Source: Isoetes taiwanensis (Eukaryota; Streptophyta; Lycopodiopsida; Isoetales; Isoetaceae). Taken from it: 64,000 nt of DNA. The stretch covers positions 18,120,677 through 18,184,676 of the forward strand of contig JAJEKV010000011.1 of NCBI GenBank assembly GCA_021234155.1, in the 5' to 3' direction. Every line of letters begins with the position of its first letter. Within the stretch, counting starts at the first letter, position 1. Positions 11,038-23,734 of this stretch are shown piece by piece. The notes beneath the pieces are model-generated. The model was given only the letters and a program-made list of their open reading frames with translations, was not told where the DNA came from and did not search any database. The translations under genes were made by a program, and so were the position numbers.

Positions 11038-11810
11038 TTGGTTTGGGAGCCTTCCTCGTATGATTTTCTTTGGCTCAGTGTTTGCACTTTGGACATGGGT
11101 TCTTGTAATGAAGTTCTTGGTATAAGAAGCGGGCCTTGGTATAAAAAGGTGGATCTTAAGCTTCTGAATGGTCCAGAATTAGCCCGTTTGTTTCCTGATA
11201 AGGAGGCTTTTGCTAGCTTTCATCGGAGGTACTCGTGCGTCTCAGGCATCTGTTCAACATTCTTCTCACGTTCAAGCTCCTATTGTTTTTTCTTTATCTA
11301 TTCATGATCAACCTTTGCAAGTTGCTTTGCCTTCCTTGGCTATGGAAGATGCTCTACATACAGTTCCGATGGTGTTGTCTTTAGCACCATCAGCTGCAGC
11401 TATAGTTCCTACTACTCTCCACGTTGTTGCTTCTGCTTCTCATGCTTCTGAGGTCGTTATGGCTGATGATCCTAATATTCAATGCGCTAAAGAGTCATGG
11501 CAATAGGTCAATTGGAAGAAGGCAACGAAGAAGAAGTCTATGTCATCTCACGAGCCTATCCTGCCTCGTACTATTCAGTCTTGGTGTCTGTTGATGATCA
11601 TCTCGAGGTTGCTGAACATGTTGATTGTGATGAGGCCATTAAACGCCTCAAGGTGGAACAAGGAGTATGATTATGTACTGCGTATGGGTGGTTTTGCTTA
11701 GTGGACTATCTCTTCTTTAGGTTTTGAGTCTCATGTCACAGGTCCCTTGTGTATATCTTGATGTTCCTTGATAATAGATTGTCGTCCTTCAAAAAAAACA
11801 ATTATCATTG
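11038..11810 (+). pseudogene. Degenerate ORF of uncertain origin, possibly LINE ORF1
   Basis: Two overlapping frames (11038-11307, then 11210-11506) look like one protein broken by a frameshift near 11215-11230. The first contains GPWYKKVDLKLLNGPELARL; the second is Ala/Ser/Val-rich and ends, after a stop, in a Lys-rich stretch (VNWKKATKKKSMSSHEP). Short A-runs follow near 11792-11799. A LINE ORF1 is possible because of the layout and basic C-terminus, but no DUF4283 or zinc-knuckle motif is clear. The function is not established. Confidence 0.3.
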
Positions 11811-13072
11811 TCACAATTCCTTCTTAGCAAGGTGATCAAGCTCACCAAGTGGTTTCAAGACGTTGGATGTTCGTTAACAATCAGATATAATTTTAGTTAC
11901 TCCTGTACATTTCCTTCCCAATCGTTGAGGATTAGCTCAATTCTTTGGACGATACTTTGAACAAGGCATCTATCAAAAAATGCTTCATGATCACCTACTT
12001 GAAACAACAAGGTAACATTCTTTCGAGTTGCTCGAGACTATGGCCACCTGGAAGGTATGTTCCTCCTCGATATAGAGGTTGACTTTCTTCGTTAGGGACC
12101 TCCCATTACCGATGGTTTTGATGACATTGTTGACAACTTGCAGTCTTCTATGTCCCTTCTCAAAAGCCTGAAGGTAATGCCGTTGAAAAAGATCTCCCGT
12201 GTTGAATTCTTCATCTTGATGGCTAAAGGATGACTCTGGATCCGATATTGACGTCACCATCAACATCTCTCACATCGAGTCCTCTTATCGGTATTGTGTT
12301 GAGAATATTGATCACTTCACCTATTTGAATTATGCAACATTTCTTCCTTTTGATCTATTACACTATGGGAGGCTAGGAATAACAAGAGGTATATATGTAC
12401 AGGTCTATAGCTTCCGTCTGCTTCCTAATCTTGTTACTGGACGATGATTGTCCCTCTCCACTACTATCCAGGACTAAACAGAGGAGGGCAAAGGAGAAAG
12501 AGTAGAGGAGGGAAGAGCGAAAAAGAAATAAAGAAGAGAAAAAAGGTAAACAGGTGGCCAAGAGCAAGCCACCCAAGAAGAGTCAATGAAAAAGGGAAGC
12601 ATCATTTAAATTGCCAAGGGCAAAGCTAGTGGAGATGATCAGCCCTCATCACTAGACATTAACTCTAATGATGACCTCCCAAGGAATGTGACAGTGGGAG
12701 AGGGGTCTTTAAACCCTAAAAGTGGACCAGCCAAGGATACCGATACAGTGATCCTAGACTTTGTCGACTTTGTAGATCCTTAATGCAGTTATTGAGGAAG
12801 AAGATGAAGATGCAAATGATGAAGAGATGGTCAAGAAATTAAAAAAAGCCCTGAAATTGAGATGGATATAGCAAAAGTTTCCAAGCTCTACTAGTCCGAC
12901 AATTTTGCATTTCTTCCTTAATAGAACACAAAACAGTAAGCTTCGATTGTGAAACTTACTGCAAGAAAAGTAATAAATTTGTCCTTTTCGATGTTATCAA
13001 ACTTAAGAATTGAGTTTAGTTCAGAAAAACTCTATTGATCACTTTCAATTTGAAAGCTCTGTGGATTTGCAA
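11811..13072. other. Unassigned sequence
   Basis: Short ORFs only, with Lys/Arg-rich low-complexity sequence near 12480-12600. No element boundary or gene recognised. Confidence 0.3.
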
Positions 13073-13584
13073 TCAACAAATCAGCCAAATCTCGCTGTGG
13101 AAACTAGAGTTATGGCCATCAAAAGCAATTTTGTTGATCTTTTGAATTGCCGCTTTCATTCCTGTCGTGTATCTACCACAGAAAATCACTTCTTTATTGA
13201 CAGAATCCATAGCGCTTAAAATGCCATTCAATATGCCGCTAAAACGGGAATCCATATTCGACCAAGCCATTTCTGCTCTTTGGCATTCACGAACAAGAAA
13301 AGCCCCTTTTCTAAAATAGAGCAAAGATCCCTGATCTGCGAAGGAGGATGAGCAATTTCATCTGCAAAACAGGATTGAAGCATGGATATCCAGTCTGCAA
13401 TTGAGCTACATCTCAAAGCTAGAAGCTGGCATTGGGAGAGACTAATTCTGGCTTCGGTTCTGGCATTCTGGATCTTCTTTAGCAGCCCTAAAACGTTTGC
13501 AGAAGTCATGGAATCAGAAATCCGAGAGGTCTCTGCAATTCTAGCCAATCTTCGCGATCTAAGCATGCTTGATGCAGAATCCAT
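13073..13584 (-). pseudogene. Helical protein fragment, frameshifted
   Basis: Two minus-strand frames join into one protein. 13584 to about 13320 contains LLKKIQNARTEARISLSQCQ and LRCSSIADWISMLQSCF. After a one-base shift near 13300-13320 the other frame gives ECQRAEMAWSNMDSRFSGIL and IQKINKIAFDG. The pattern of long amphipathic helices with Cys and Leu at heptad-like spacing recalls the four-helix N-terminal domain of plant MLKL-like proteins and related kinases, but this is only a resemblance by eye. No kinase or NB-ARC domain follows. It is probably a decayed gene piece carried in the foreign block. Confidence 0.35.
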
Positions 13585-13830
13585 TGATTAAATTTTGATT
13601 TCACAAAAACTTTGAAGGGCGATCTTCCAGAATCTGGCGAGAGGCGGATATTGTAGCCAGAATGTAAGCTATAATTGCACTAGTTAATGCTTTAAGGTTC
13701 TCCAAGCCAATGCATCGTGGTTTTTTTATTTCCAGACATAATTATTTTACATTCCTTTCATCGTAGACATAATCTAATCGTAGGCAGATGTAGTTGGACT
13801 TGCGGAGGGTAGAAAGGGCCGATCGTGGTA

Positions 13831-13990
13831 TTTATCAACCACTGTCATGTTTGAACCAAAAAAAATACACCATGTTTTTGTGGACTTAACGAATTTTTTA
13901 GCGAGTGTCATGTTAAAACCACATTGAGAGAAAAAATACACGGAGTTTTTTTCAGTTCATGCTGGTTCAAACATGACGGTGGTTGTTAAA
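13831..13990. mobile_element. Small MITE with about 28-bp terminal inverted repeats and TA target
   Basis: The left end reads TTTATCAACCACTGTCATGT and the right end, reverse-complemented, TTTAACAACCACCGTCATGT; both continue with TTGAACCA. TA flanks each end (13829-13830, 13991-13992). The element is about 160 bp and has no ORF. The TA target fits the Tc1/mariner/pogo superfamily. Pogo-like transposase remnants exist at 1.2-5.5 kb, but a link is untested. Confidence 0.75.
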
Positions 13991-13991
13991 T

Positions 13992-14330
13992 AAGCCGCTC
14001 GAGAAAGGGCATGCCTTAGTTGTAAGGCTTGGATCAGATGGCACCGTTGGAAATGCCACCAATAGCATGTATGGGGAATGTGGAGCCCTGCAAGATGCAA
14101 GGATAACTTTCAAAATAATAAAACAGAAAAATCTAATAACATGGACAACAATGCTTGCAGCATATGCTAAAAGTGAAGACAGGAATGAGGCCCTCAAGTT
14201 ATTTAGAGCAATGTAGGTACAGGAAATAATGGTGGACGTTGTCACATTTAGCACCATTCTTGATGTGTGTGCAGATCAACAAGACTTGTCTCAAGGTAAG
14301 TTAATGCACTCTCTCATTTTCATTAGAAAC
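13992..14330 (+). pseudogene. Pentatricopeptide repeat (PPR) protein fragment
   Basis: PPR proteins bind organellar RNA in plants. The fragment contains typical repeat wording: GNATNSMYGECGALQDARIT, KNLITWTTMLAAYAKSEDRN and EALKLFRAM, then after a TAG at about 14215 VDVVTFSTILDVCADQQDLS and GKLMHSLIF. About three PLS-class repeats are covered, against ten or more in a full protein. There is no start, no organelle targeting peptide and no C-terminal E/DYW domain. It directly follows the MITE at 13831-13990, so its left edge may be an insertion boundary. It is a gene fragment, not a working gene. Confidence 0.8.
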
Positions 14331-17300
14331 CTCATTCCTGATCCCTACATACTCCATATTAGATTTGTGTACATTGGCTACAAAATCCTGTCTGGCCAAA
14401 AAACTGCGAAAATTCTACAACTCAGAGTGCTCAAAAACTGCTTATTAATATTATTCTATCCAAAGGGACAGCATAGTCCTTATATTAGGCTTAGCTTAGG
14501 AAATAATATTGACGATGTTCTTTGTACCACAAACAAGTAAGGGCACTAGACTCCAATCCAACTGCTCCTATACAGATGCACTTCTGGCCTTGTAATTTAG
14601 CATGCAAATCATAGGGGAATACTGCATACTCTTGTAGCATCAAAGCTGGTTCCATGCAAAGGTATGTTACAAGACCCCTTTAATTAAGCTAAAATAGAGC
14701 AAAACATTCTCTATTTACTACCTGCTATTATACAATGCATGGATCTATCTCTACATCCCTTGATTAGGGAATCTATACCAGATAACTTTTTAGGCATTAG
14801 ATAACTTCTGCAAACTTCTGGTAACTTTTGCTAACACTAGGCATTAGCTAACACTAGGAATACCAGATAACTAGGTGCTCTATCTTATCGCAGCAATAGA
14901 CCGCTACTTTTTGAAACAGAATTGAAGCTATCTACATGTACCATACCCACTCTTACGTGGCATAACCAAATTGGGTGTCAAATTCTGAACCTATAGGTTC
15001 GGAAAATGTCCAAGGTTAGCATTTTTATTTACAACCTCCCCTAATGCTTTGTTGCCTTTGCCTTTGCTTTGTATTCTATATATTAGTGCAAATACCGTGA
15101 CAAAGCATTAGGTTCTTTCCACCAATACTTTCGCGTTATAGGATAGTAACAGCGACCTAACCACTTCCACCACATCAGACTAGTATTTCTTCTACATCAT
15201 GTGCTTTCATGAAATGAAAGCATTCATAATCTAGACAAAGCAATCATAAGATTAGAGAGGTTCTTAATTAAATCTGGCCCTTTGTACGCCATTTGAGAAG
15301 TGGTTGTGAAGCCAACAATGTCAATACAATAGTTTGATCCTATCATGTAACAAAGGAAGCGTAACAAGTTCTATGCTTCACTTTTCTTTCCATGCTTCAC
15401 AACATTTACTTTAGATTTTAACATACCGGTCAAACACTCCTATTATTATATCCTAATACTGGAGCCATAGCTTATTACATCTAGAATCTTGAAGTTGAGA
15501 CCAAAGAGCAGAGAAATATTTCAATTAAAGGAATCCTGAATGCATCAGACATGTACTCAAGTTTATTGTCCCTAAGACTATCCCTAATTCACCACAGTGG
15601 CATAGAAAACATTTGAAACATCTTCTTGCTATGGTAGACAACTGGGGAGTTCCAACCTTCTTCCTCACACTTACAGCAGATGAGACTAGCATCACAAGAA
15701 TGACCTAAAATAGATGCATAGAAACAATTGTCAAGTAGATTGACGAGTCCATCAGTTGGGAAGATTGTCCAGTCGAATGCGCGGCCTTGTTTTGTAACAG
15801 GTTACACATGTTTATGAAAGAACACATCCTGTCTGACAATGGATACATTGGAAAAGTTGAACACCACGTCATACGATATGAATCCAAAATCCACATTCAT
15901 TGCATACACACATCATATTGTGGGTAACTGAAATCGACATTGCATGAGTCACAAATGAGATCGATGCCTTTATAGCAGCTACGACTAATAATATACACGA
16001 AGCAAAGCTGCATGACCTCGTCAAACAGAAACAGATTCACAACTATAGGGTTGCATGCTTCAAGCATTCCCACATACGAAAATGCAAGTATGGTTTTCCT
16101 TTCAAACCACAACATGACCATGTTGCCAAGCTCGACGAACAAATTCAACGTTGGACTTACTACAGGCCAGGAAAAGAACATGAACGTGTTCAAAGGCAAG
16201 AAAAAGGCAAACGAAATTGAAAGACATTACATAAACATTTACAACATAACCAAAGACGGCTACAACAATCTCATATCATGCCCTTTCAAAACTAAGAATA
16301 TCGGTACCTTAAGCGGAGGGGCATCATCTAAACTATCCAAACAACATATGTTATTTCGACCATGGACAGTAAATTTCAATACAATTTGCCCTAATACAAA
16401 GACAATTCAATTAGCTTTTCTTATCTAATTACCTTGCCCTAATTTTCCTACGCCTTTATTTTCTATGGCCTCTGGCATGCCTTTTTGATAGTTTCTATTT
16501 ACTTTAGCCAACATTTTTGAAAATGTGTCAAAAAATCGTCAAATAGCTAAGTTTAGCCCTTAAATTATTCCATGCTTGATAGAACATAAAGTTCATTTAG
16601 AATTCAACCGCTGTGGAGTAGAGATCATGTACCTACTTATCTCCCTCTCAAAACTTCAAATGCATGCAAGACTGCCCGACTTCATCAACCAGATTATCCT
16701 ACTCAAGCAATCAATGACACTGCACATGTTCGATTTTGAAAGTGCACACCACATGCAGGGATGCCGAGCAGCCACTGTATCCCACACAATGGGTAAGGCA
16801 TTGAAGTAGGAGCATTTTTATTCAAGGAGGAATATCAAAGTACATTCTTCACAACTTGGAATGACGAACTCGAATCAGACATGGTGGTCACTCTAATAGT
16901 AATGGTAACTCAAGGAACCCCGAAGTCAATTAGAATGAGGAATGTAGCTAGTGAGAAGAATATGATATGGGGTGGAGAAAAACTAAAAGAGTGTAAATAT
17001 TTAAGTATACCTCTTTATTAAATTGAAAAGTGGATGAATTCAAATCCCAATATAAATGTGTCTACGTATATTATAAATCTGTGGTACTCACACTTAGTGA
17101 AGAACACCAATGAACAATATTTGATTGTTTTCTTGTGCCATTTGCGAATACCTTAATTGTATGCTTTAAGATTAGAACCTTTTTAGACGGATACAGACAA
17201 ACTTCAACAAGCAAACATCACATTGAGAGATGACGATTTCAAATCAAGAAACTCCATTATTTTGACTGCACGATGATAAAGCAAAAAAGCAAAGGTATAA

Positions 17301-18572
17301 CTCAAGATCAAGATTCAACCTTCTTGCTTCGAATAGACAAATAGGTATGCGGAAAGAACGACTAGAGACCAAGCGAAGTTTCTACTCTAAACACTTCAGA
17401 AGTGCCCTTAGATACACAACTGCTCGTCCAACACAATTCCGGGCTAAGAGGCAACAGGGTTTACAATAGATCACTACCATCCCAGCATCTAGATTTTGCA
17501 GAAGGACATCCGTGAGATGCAACTCTATCTCTTGTAGCAACGATAACACTTGACGACCTCACGCCATGCGGGGTCCCCGACAATAGGAGGAGGGATGGCC
17601 AGACATCTTCAAGAACCTTGACCACAACCTCAAGCCGAAAGGCGTCAAGAAATTCTTCAGGATTGTCCAACATTAACATAATTAACTTGTTATTATAGTA
17701 CCAACTCTGATAATTATATGAGCATAAATTGGTTACTCGTATAATATTATTACTTTGTTCTCCTATCCATGTCATGAACCAACTAAGAATGCAATATCTC
17801 GAGAGCCATAATTTCACATTCTAGTGATGTATTGTAATACTTGCGGCACGCTTGATATATGAAGATCAACACTTAACGAAGGGTACCGCAGTGATGAATT
17901 ATGCCCATGCTCATTTAACAAATAGGTGATGACTTCGTCAAGTACTCCTCTAGTAATTTCAAGAAAAGGAGTTGAGCGTATCTCCAATGGAAGGGACTTC
18001 AATGCCCACAATAGAAGCATTCGACACCTTAACGATAAGGAGAGCAACCAGGGCATCTTCGATAAAGAAGAGTTCAAGTCAAACGTCAGGTCATGTAGAA
18101 CAAGAGTAGATCTGGGCAAAAACAACTTCAACTCAAGAGTCAAACTTCACAGATAGATATAAGGATCCGTCATCGTCAACAACATAGCCATCAAGGAGGA
18201 GTACCATGATGCCTTACTCACCATGGAGACGCACAAGTATAGATGGTCAAAGGTTGGGTATCAGAAGCTGAAGAAGTGCTAGCAATCGACTACTTCCACG
18301 TGCTCCATAGAGGCAACATGAAGTTCTAGATTGCAGAGTGCAATCAACTGGCACTTTAAGGGATCAGACCACAAAAAGGCAGCATAAGATCTTAGAATGC
18401 GACAACGTCCAAGCTGTGAGATCGAGGAGATCAAAGAAACAAGATTGCAAGATCACACATGGAGAAGCGACTAGGCAACATACAACACATTTGCATGCAA
18501 TTTGGTGAACCCAAGAATTGAAGATTCGAAGGTCAATTAATGAAGAGAACAATGTCTTAGGAGAAGTTCAAG
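14331..18572. other. 4.2 kb of unassigned sequence
   Basis: Several ORFs of 60-140 codons overlap on both strands (for example 15897-16199 minus and 16012-16428 plus), but none carries a recognisable domain and composition does not favour one strand. I see no LTR, terminal repeat or tRNA. The last few hundred bases may be a decayed part of the copia element that becomes recognisable at about 18573. Confidence 0.3.
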
Positions 18573-19871
18573 GCTAGATTGGTAGCTCAAGGGTTCTCAC
18601 AAAAACAGGGAATTGATTTTGAGGAGACATTTTCACCAATTGTAAAATTATCTAGCCTAAGAATATTGTTAGCATTCGCAAATGCTCAGGACCTTGAAAC
18701 ACATCACATGGATGTACAAACTGCATTCTTGAATGCAAGTCTTGATGAAGAAATTTATATGCAGCAGCCACCTGGATTTGAGCAAGGAGAAAATAAAGTT
18801 TGGAAACTCAAAAAGGCTGTTTATGGTTTAAAACAGTCACCAAGGCAATGGTATTTATGCATTGATGGCTTTCTTAAGAAGCAGGGATTTGAAAAATTGG
18901 GAAATGATGGTAATCTTTACATGTTCAGAGACAAAGATGATTTTTGCATCATTGCCTTATATGTAGATGATAACGTAATTGTCTCTAATAGCATAAAATG
19001 TTTAAATCATTGCAAAATGATATTAAGCAACAGATTTAGCATGACAGACTTGGGACCATTGAGAAGATTTCTTGGAATAGTTCATAGAGATCAAAAGAAG
19101 AAGAGACTGATTCTTACACAAAGTGACAATATTCAAGGTATGTTACAAAAATTTGGGATGATGGATTGTAAAGGTGTAAGCTCTCCTCTAGCTACAGGGC
19201 AGAAATTATCAAGTAAAATGAGTCCAAAAGATGATAGTGAAAAAGAAGAAATGTCAAAATATCCATATAGGGAATTAGTTGGATGCCTACTTTATGTGGC
19301 TAACTGTTACAGACCTGACATATCTTATGGTGTAAATTTGTTAAGAAAATTTGGTACAAATCCAGGAAAGCAACACTGGCTTGCAGGAAAAAGAATCTTA
19401 AGATATCTAAAGAGAACTCAGAAAGAAGGATTAGTTTTAGCAAATACAACATTGGAGTTGACAGGCTACTCTGATGCAGACTGGGGAGGGGATCTGGATT
19501 CAAGACAATCCACATCAGGATATGTTCTTATGGTAGGTGGAAGTTGTGTTGCTTGAAGGAGTAAAAAACAAGGGTGTATTGCAATGTCAACAGCAGAAGC
19601 TGAATATAATGCAGCATCATTAGCAGCAAGAGAGATCATATGGGCAAGGAGAATAATAGAAGAACTTGGTGCAATTCAGAATAAGAGTTGCTTGGCTATA
19701 ACAAAAAATCCAGTGTTACATGAACGTACAAAACATATTGAAATACATATATATTATGTGAGAGATATGGTAGCAAAAGGACTGATCAAGGTGGAATATA
19801 TTAGTACAGAAGAACAGACTGCAGATATATTCACTAAGATATTACCAGTCAACAGATTTCAAAGGTTATAG
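18573..19871 (+). pseudogene. Ty1/copia reverse transcriptase and RNase H, 5'-truncated
   Basis: The frame begins inside the RT domain (ARLVAQGFSQKQGIDFEETF) and keeps the copia signatures HMDVQTAFLNASLDEEIYM, KAVYGLKQSPRQWY and the catalytic ALYVDDNVIV. RNase H follows with GYSDADWGGDLDSRQSTSGY. A TGA at 19554-19556 replaces the Trp usually found in the AWRSKKQ block. The frame then goes on with MSTAEAEYNAASLAAREIIW, a short internal deletion before NPVLHERTKHIEI, and the usual QTADIFTKILP ending. Gag, protease and integrase are absent, and the left edge near 18560 is a truncation. The 3' LTR starts 24 bases after the end. One stop plus deletions make it non-functional. Confidence 0.93.
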
Positions 19872-19894
19872 AATAAACTGGGGATAGCCAAAGC

Positions 19895-20546
19895 TGACAA
19901 CATGATTGTCTAGATTATCTGTGAGAATGAAGATAGATATCTAGACAGACAGATTAGGTTTAAAGGTGAAGACATTATCAGGGCAAGTAAATGAGTTAGG
20001 TTCACGATATCGAAGGGATTATATTATTAACATAGGTCAATGGTTTCAATGGTTAAATTTATGCAATGGTTGTAAATTATATTGAAGACCATGCATAAAT
20101 GATAAAATAGGAAAGTTGTAAACGGTCGAACTGATCCACACCATGTGGATCAGGATAAGCGGGAACCGATCTAAACCGACTCCGGTCGGTCAGGATCTAA
20201 ATTTTAAAAGCAAGATGAATCTGTGTATAAATCATCCGGAATTGATTAAGCTCATATTCGGCAGAGTTTTGTCTACAGATCGAGTGTAAGTTTTGAATAT
20301 TTTGGTAAGCACATTGATAGATATATTGGGTTTATTATTCAGCATAAGAATCAATGGTGTAAGTTTCAATGGTTTTTGGTAAAGTGGTGTAATGCATTAT
20401 TGTGAATGCAAGTTTGAAGTCTATTGCCATATAATTGATTGAAGAAGATATTTTGTAGATGTTGACTAGATAAAATGTTATCTAGAAGATCAACTATTGC
20501 ATTGCTGTGTTTGAAGTATTAACTGCTATTACATTATTTGTTAACA
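19895..20546 (+). repeat. Copia 3' LTR
   Basis: This 652-bp segment starts TGACAACATGATTG and ends TTTGTTAACA. It matches the reverse complement of 59620-60272 along its full length at roughly 95 percent by eye, so both belong to one copia family. It directly follows RNase H. The polypurine tract is weak (ACTGGGGATAG). Confidence 0.88.
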
Positions 20547-21899
20547 ATTACCATAACATGCACCATGCTGATTAGTGAAGAGAAACATAACGGATCAAAT
20601 ATGGACCAAAATTTGAACAAATTCTTCCCCTGTCCACCCTAGAGGATTATTTGCAACCACCACCTAATACATAAAGCACTCATTGGAAGAGCCACTAAAC
20701 CAAATTCTGGAAAGAGCTGTCAGAAGATGCAGGGCAAGATATATCAAAGTTTTGTCCCCTGAGAGTTTAGACTCTGATAGTAGGCAATAACTAACGTTTA
20801 ACAGAGCCACTACAACCATGACAAAGTAAACTAAAGAGTCTTCGACGCCAGAGCTCCAAATCCTTGCTCCTCCTTTTCAAGCTAGGTGATCATCAAAATC
20901 ATCCATTCTAACAAGCCAATGTACAAAGTTACACTTCAGTACAAGTAGAGGGCAATGCTGTCAAACTTAAATTCTAGGGTCAAAATTGGTATCAGAACTA
21001 AAAGCATCCTCTTATAGTAGAATAGAATAGGTTTTTAGCGTCTACGGAGACCAATTGGCCTATGGGACCCAAACAAAAGTGCAATGCCTAACATAAGTAC
21101 CCCTAGCAAATGCACAAACTCCATATGAGATTTGCTGCTCACCACTCATTACCATCTTTTCAGCTTCGTGATGCAAAACATACAACTCTTGTTCCATCAG
21201 CTCGTTAGCTTGATCTCTACACCAATTTCTATTCTTCCATATTCGGCCTTGTAGTTATACACACTAGAATATAGCAGTTATAGACACTAGAATTGATGCA
21301 CTAAAAATTTTATAAACAATATATCTGAGTACAAAATTTTAGAACAATAGGTCATTTGATAAAAAAGAAACCATATATACCCAGGCCTTGAGAAATTCAT
21401 ATGCAGCAAAACCTTGGAATGAATGCGCATCCATTCGGCTCGTGTCTGGGAACAAATAATTGTGATAGTAGACAACAGCCCACAAGTAAGACTGCTCAAG
21501 TAAGCTACATCTGCTGGAACTCTTATAAATCAGAAGATCCTAACATAAAGGGTAAAATTTGGTCTTGCACCAAAGATTTTAAAAATCATGCATAACTATC
21601 GCTCGGGCAATTAGAGGTTAAACAAGATCTAATGGGGATAGGAAATGAGGATTATGAGCAGATTACTGTCTTAGAGCAGGGACTGCTTATACCCAAAATC
21701 AATACTAGGAGGGAATATCTTGGACCATCCAAATGTGGTCAAGAAAGCACAATGCAATTAATCAAGTAGGCATCCTAAAAGCATCACAGATAAGTCTTTT
21801 GCTAATTTAGATGTTGCAGTTTCTTATAGTAGAAAATCCAGATAGGGATAGTATGCATATTAAAAATCTGTATGTTATACTCACACACAAAGAACAAAG
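20547..21899. other. Unassigned spacer
   Basis: Nothing recognisable apart from short ORFs. It lies between the copia 3' LTR and the truncated end of the minus-strand LINE. Confidence 0.3.
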
Positions 21900-22640
21900 T
21901 TAGGTGAGAAACAAAAGCGCCACCTCATATCCTGCTTGCTTCCGATAGTTCGGGGTGTATCCCAAACCCCGAGGGCGCCTGTCCTGTGGCCATGCCACTG
22001 AGTGCCTCCAATCCAAAGTGACATAAAGTGGATAATGGTCTGACAAAGTCTCTTCATCTCTTGTTCCTGTGCCTGTTGCAAAATCTCTAATGATATCAAA
22101 TTCTGGCACTGGAGCTAGGAGATAGTCCACCACGCTGGCTCCACCATCGCCCCCGTCGCTTCTGCAAGTAAAGCCCCCTAATCGCGGCCATCTGAGCTTA
22201 GCATTGCAGATCACCATGTCAAAGATCTGGCATAGCTGGACCAACTCTCTTCCAAAGGCTCCGGAGACTGTATCCTGGGAGCGTCTTGCATGCTGGGATG
22301 CCTCTGTTTCTAGCCAAAGTGGGTTGGAGTCAGAATTTCCCTGAAAGGTGACCAACTGCCACTGTGTCGTACGCGCATTGAAATCTCCTAATAAAAACAC
22401 ATGACCCTGGGCGCTCATTGGCCAGTGAGAAATGATGGTACCCTGGGATGTCCGGTAACAGATGACCACTATATTCCCATGTCTCTTGCAAGAAGATGAT
22501 GTCCATGCCTGTAGCAATTTTAGCAATGCCCTCGCCGCGCTTCCAGGGAAATCCCACAGTTCCACGATACAATTCGAAGGCACTCTTCCTATGCTGTCTG
22601 TGGTGACTGCCCTATCTCAGTCCCTATGGAGGCTGCAAGA
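21900..22640 (-). pseudogene. LINE endonuclease (APE-type) fragment, minus-strand element
   Basis: The N-terminal endonuclease of LINE ORF2 nicks target DNA to prime insertion. On the minus strand, from about 22600, the frame gives RIVSWNCGIS, a frameshift, then IATGMDIIFLQETWEYSGHL (the catalytic Glu block). After about 60 missing residues comes VFLLGDFNARTTQW (the Asp/Asn block), then GGASVVDYLLAPVPEFDI and TLSDHYPLYVTLDW (the final Asp-His pair). The RT domain is absent; homology stops at about 21900. The ORF1-like frames at 23735-24841 lie upstream on the same strand, so this is a 3'-deleted LINE. The family differs from the L1 at 26-30 kb. Confidence 0.8.
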
Positions 22641-23074
22641 GTTGGGCCATTGGCAGGTGTCGGGGCTCTCATGTCCGGCTCTGCTGCTGTGGGAAGAACT
22701 CTGAAAACACCTCTAGGACGCCCATACCTACGTACTTAATACAGGAAAAATGCTTTACCTAAAACAACGTCCAGTGTTTGAACTACAAGGGGAGATGCAC
22801 TTATGGGAAGTGTGTAACGAGAAATGCACAACAAAACATGACAAATTTGACCATGCACAACAAATGCAAAGAAGTGAGTCAGAAAAAGAATGATGGGGAA
22901 GGCCTAAGCCTAATCAACTTATAATTAATATGTTTGCTGACATGCAAATAAATACACCAAAAAAACCAGAGCCCAAAGATACAACAGCCTGGATAGAGAG
23001 ATATACAAGAGAGATATGTCCGGGACCCAGATGACCTGAAAAAACTTTTTGCAAAAAATGAAACGGAAACTTAA

Positions 23075-23440
23075 CCTAATCAACCAACAAACTACTTTGC
23101 AAAGAAGGGGATATGCACATGTGGAAAGAATGGGGCAAAAAAACCTAACTTAAAACAAACCTAGCAAGCCAAAGTAATGCCAACATGGGAAAACAAAGTA
23201 CACAGAGTTGCAGGGAAATGCATTTCATGAAAACGAAAAACGAATCATAAATAAAGATCCCTAATCAACCAACAAACTACTTTGCAAAGAAGGGGATATG
23301 CACAGTGGGAAGAATGGGGCAAAAAACCTAACTTAAAACAAACCTAGCAGCCCAAAGTAATGCAAACATGGGAAAACAAGTAAACAGAGTTGCAGGGAAA
23401 TGCATTTCATGAAACGAAAAATGAATTAGAAATAAAGGAA
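23075..23440 (+). repeat. Tandem duplication, period about 185 bp
   Basis: Two adjacent copies starting at CCTAATCAACCAACAAACTA (23075 and 23260) align through CTACTTTGCAAAGAAGGGGA to GCAGGGAAATGCATTTCATG, with small indels. It is non-coding and lies inside the minus-strand LINE remnant between ORF1 and ORF2. Confidence 0.85.
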
Positions 23441-23734
23441 CTCTTACGGCTAAATAGCTAGCTATCCTAAAGAAGGAGCCTAGAGTAGTAAAAAAGTTCA
23501 AAAACACTAGAGAACTCTATCAACTTGACTGACCTGAGAATGATAACCTATAACCTCATGCTATACGCAACCAAGTCTACACAACCAAGCACCTAGATCT
23601 AAAAAAAATGCAACAAGAACTTGAGATAAAATGCAGCAAAGGCAACCACAACCTTAAAGAAAAAACCATGGCCCCAAAAAATATAAGACAACTGATGAAT
23701 ATATCAAGGTCACAAAAAATAATCAGTAGTACGG

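Noticed and set aside
15897-16428. Overlapping ORFs of 100 and 138 codons on opposite strands
   Set aside because: No recognisable domain on either strand and composition consistent with chance in AT-rich DNA.
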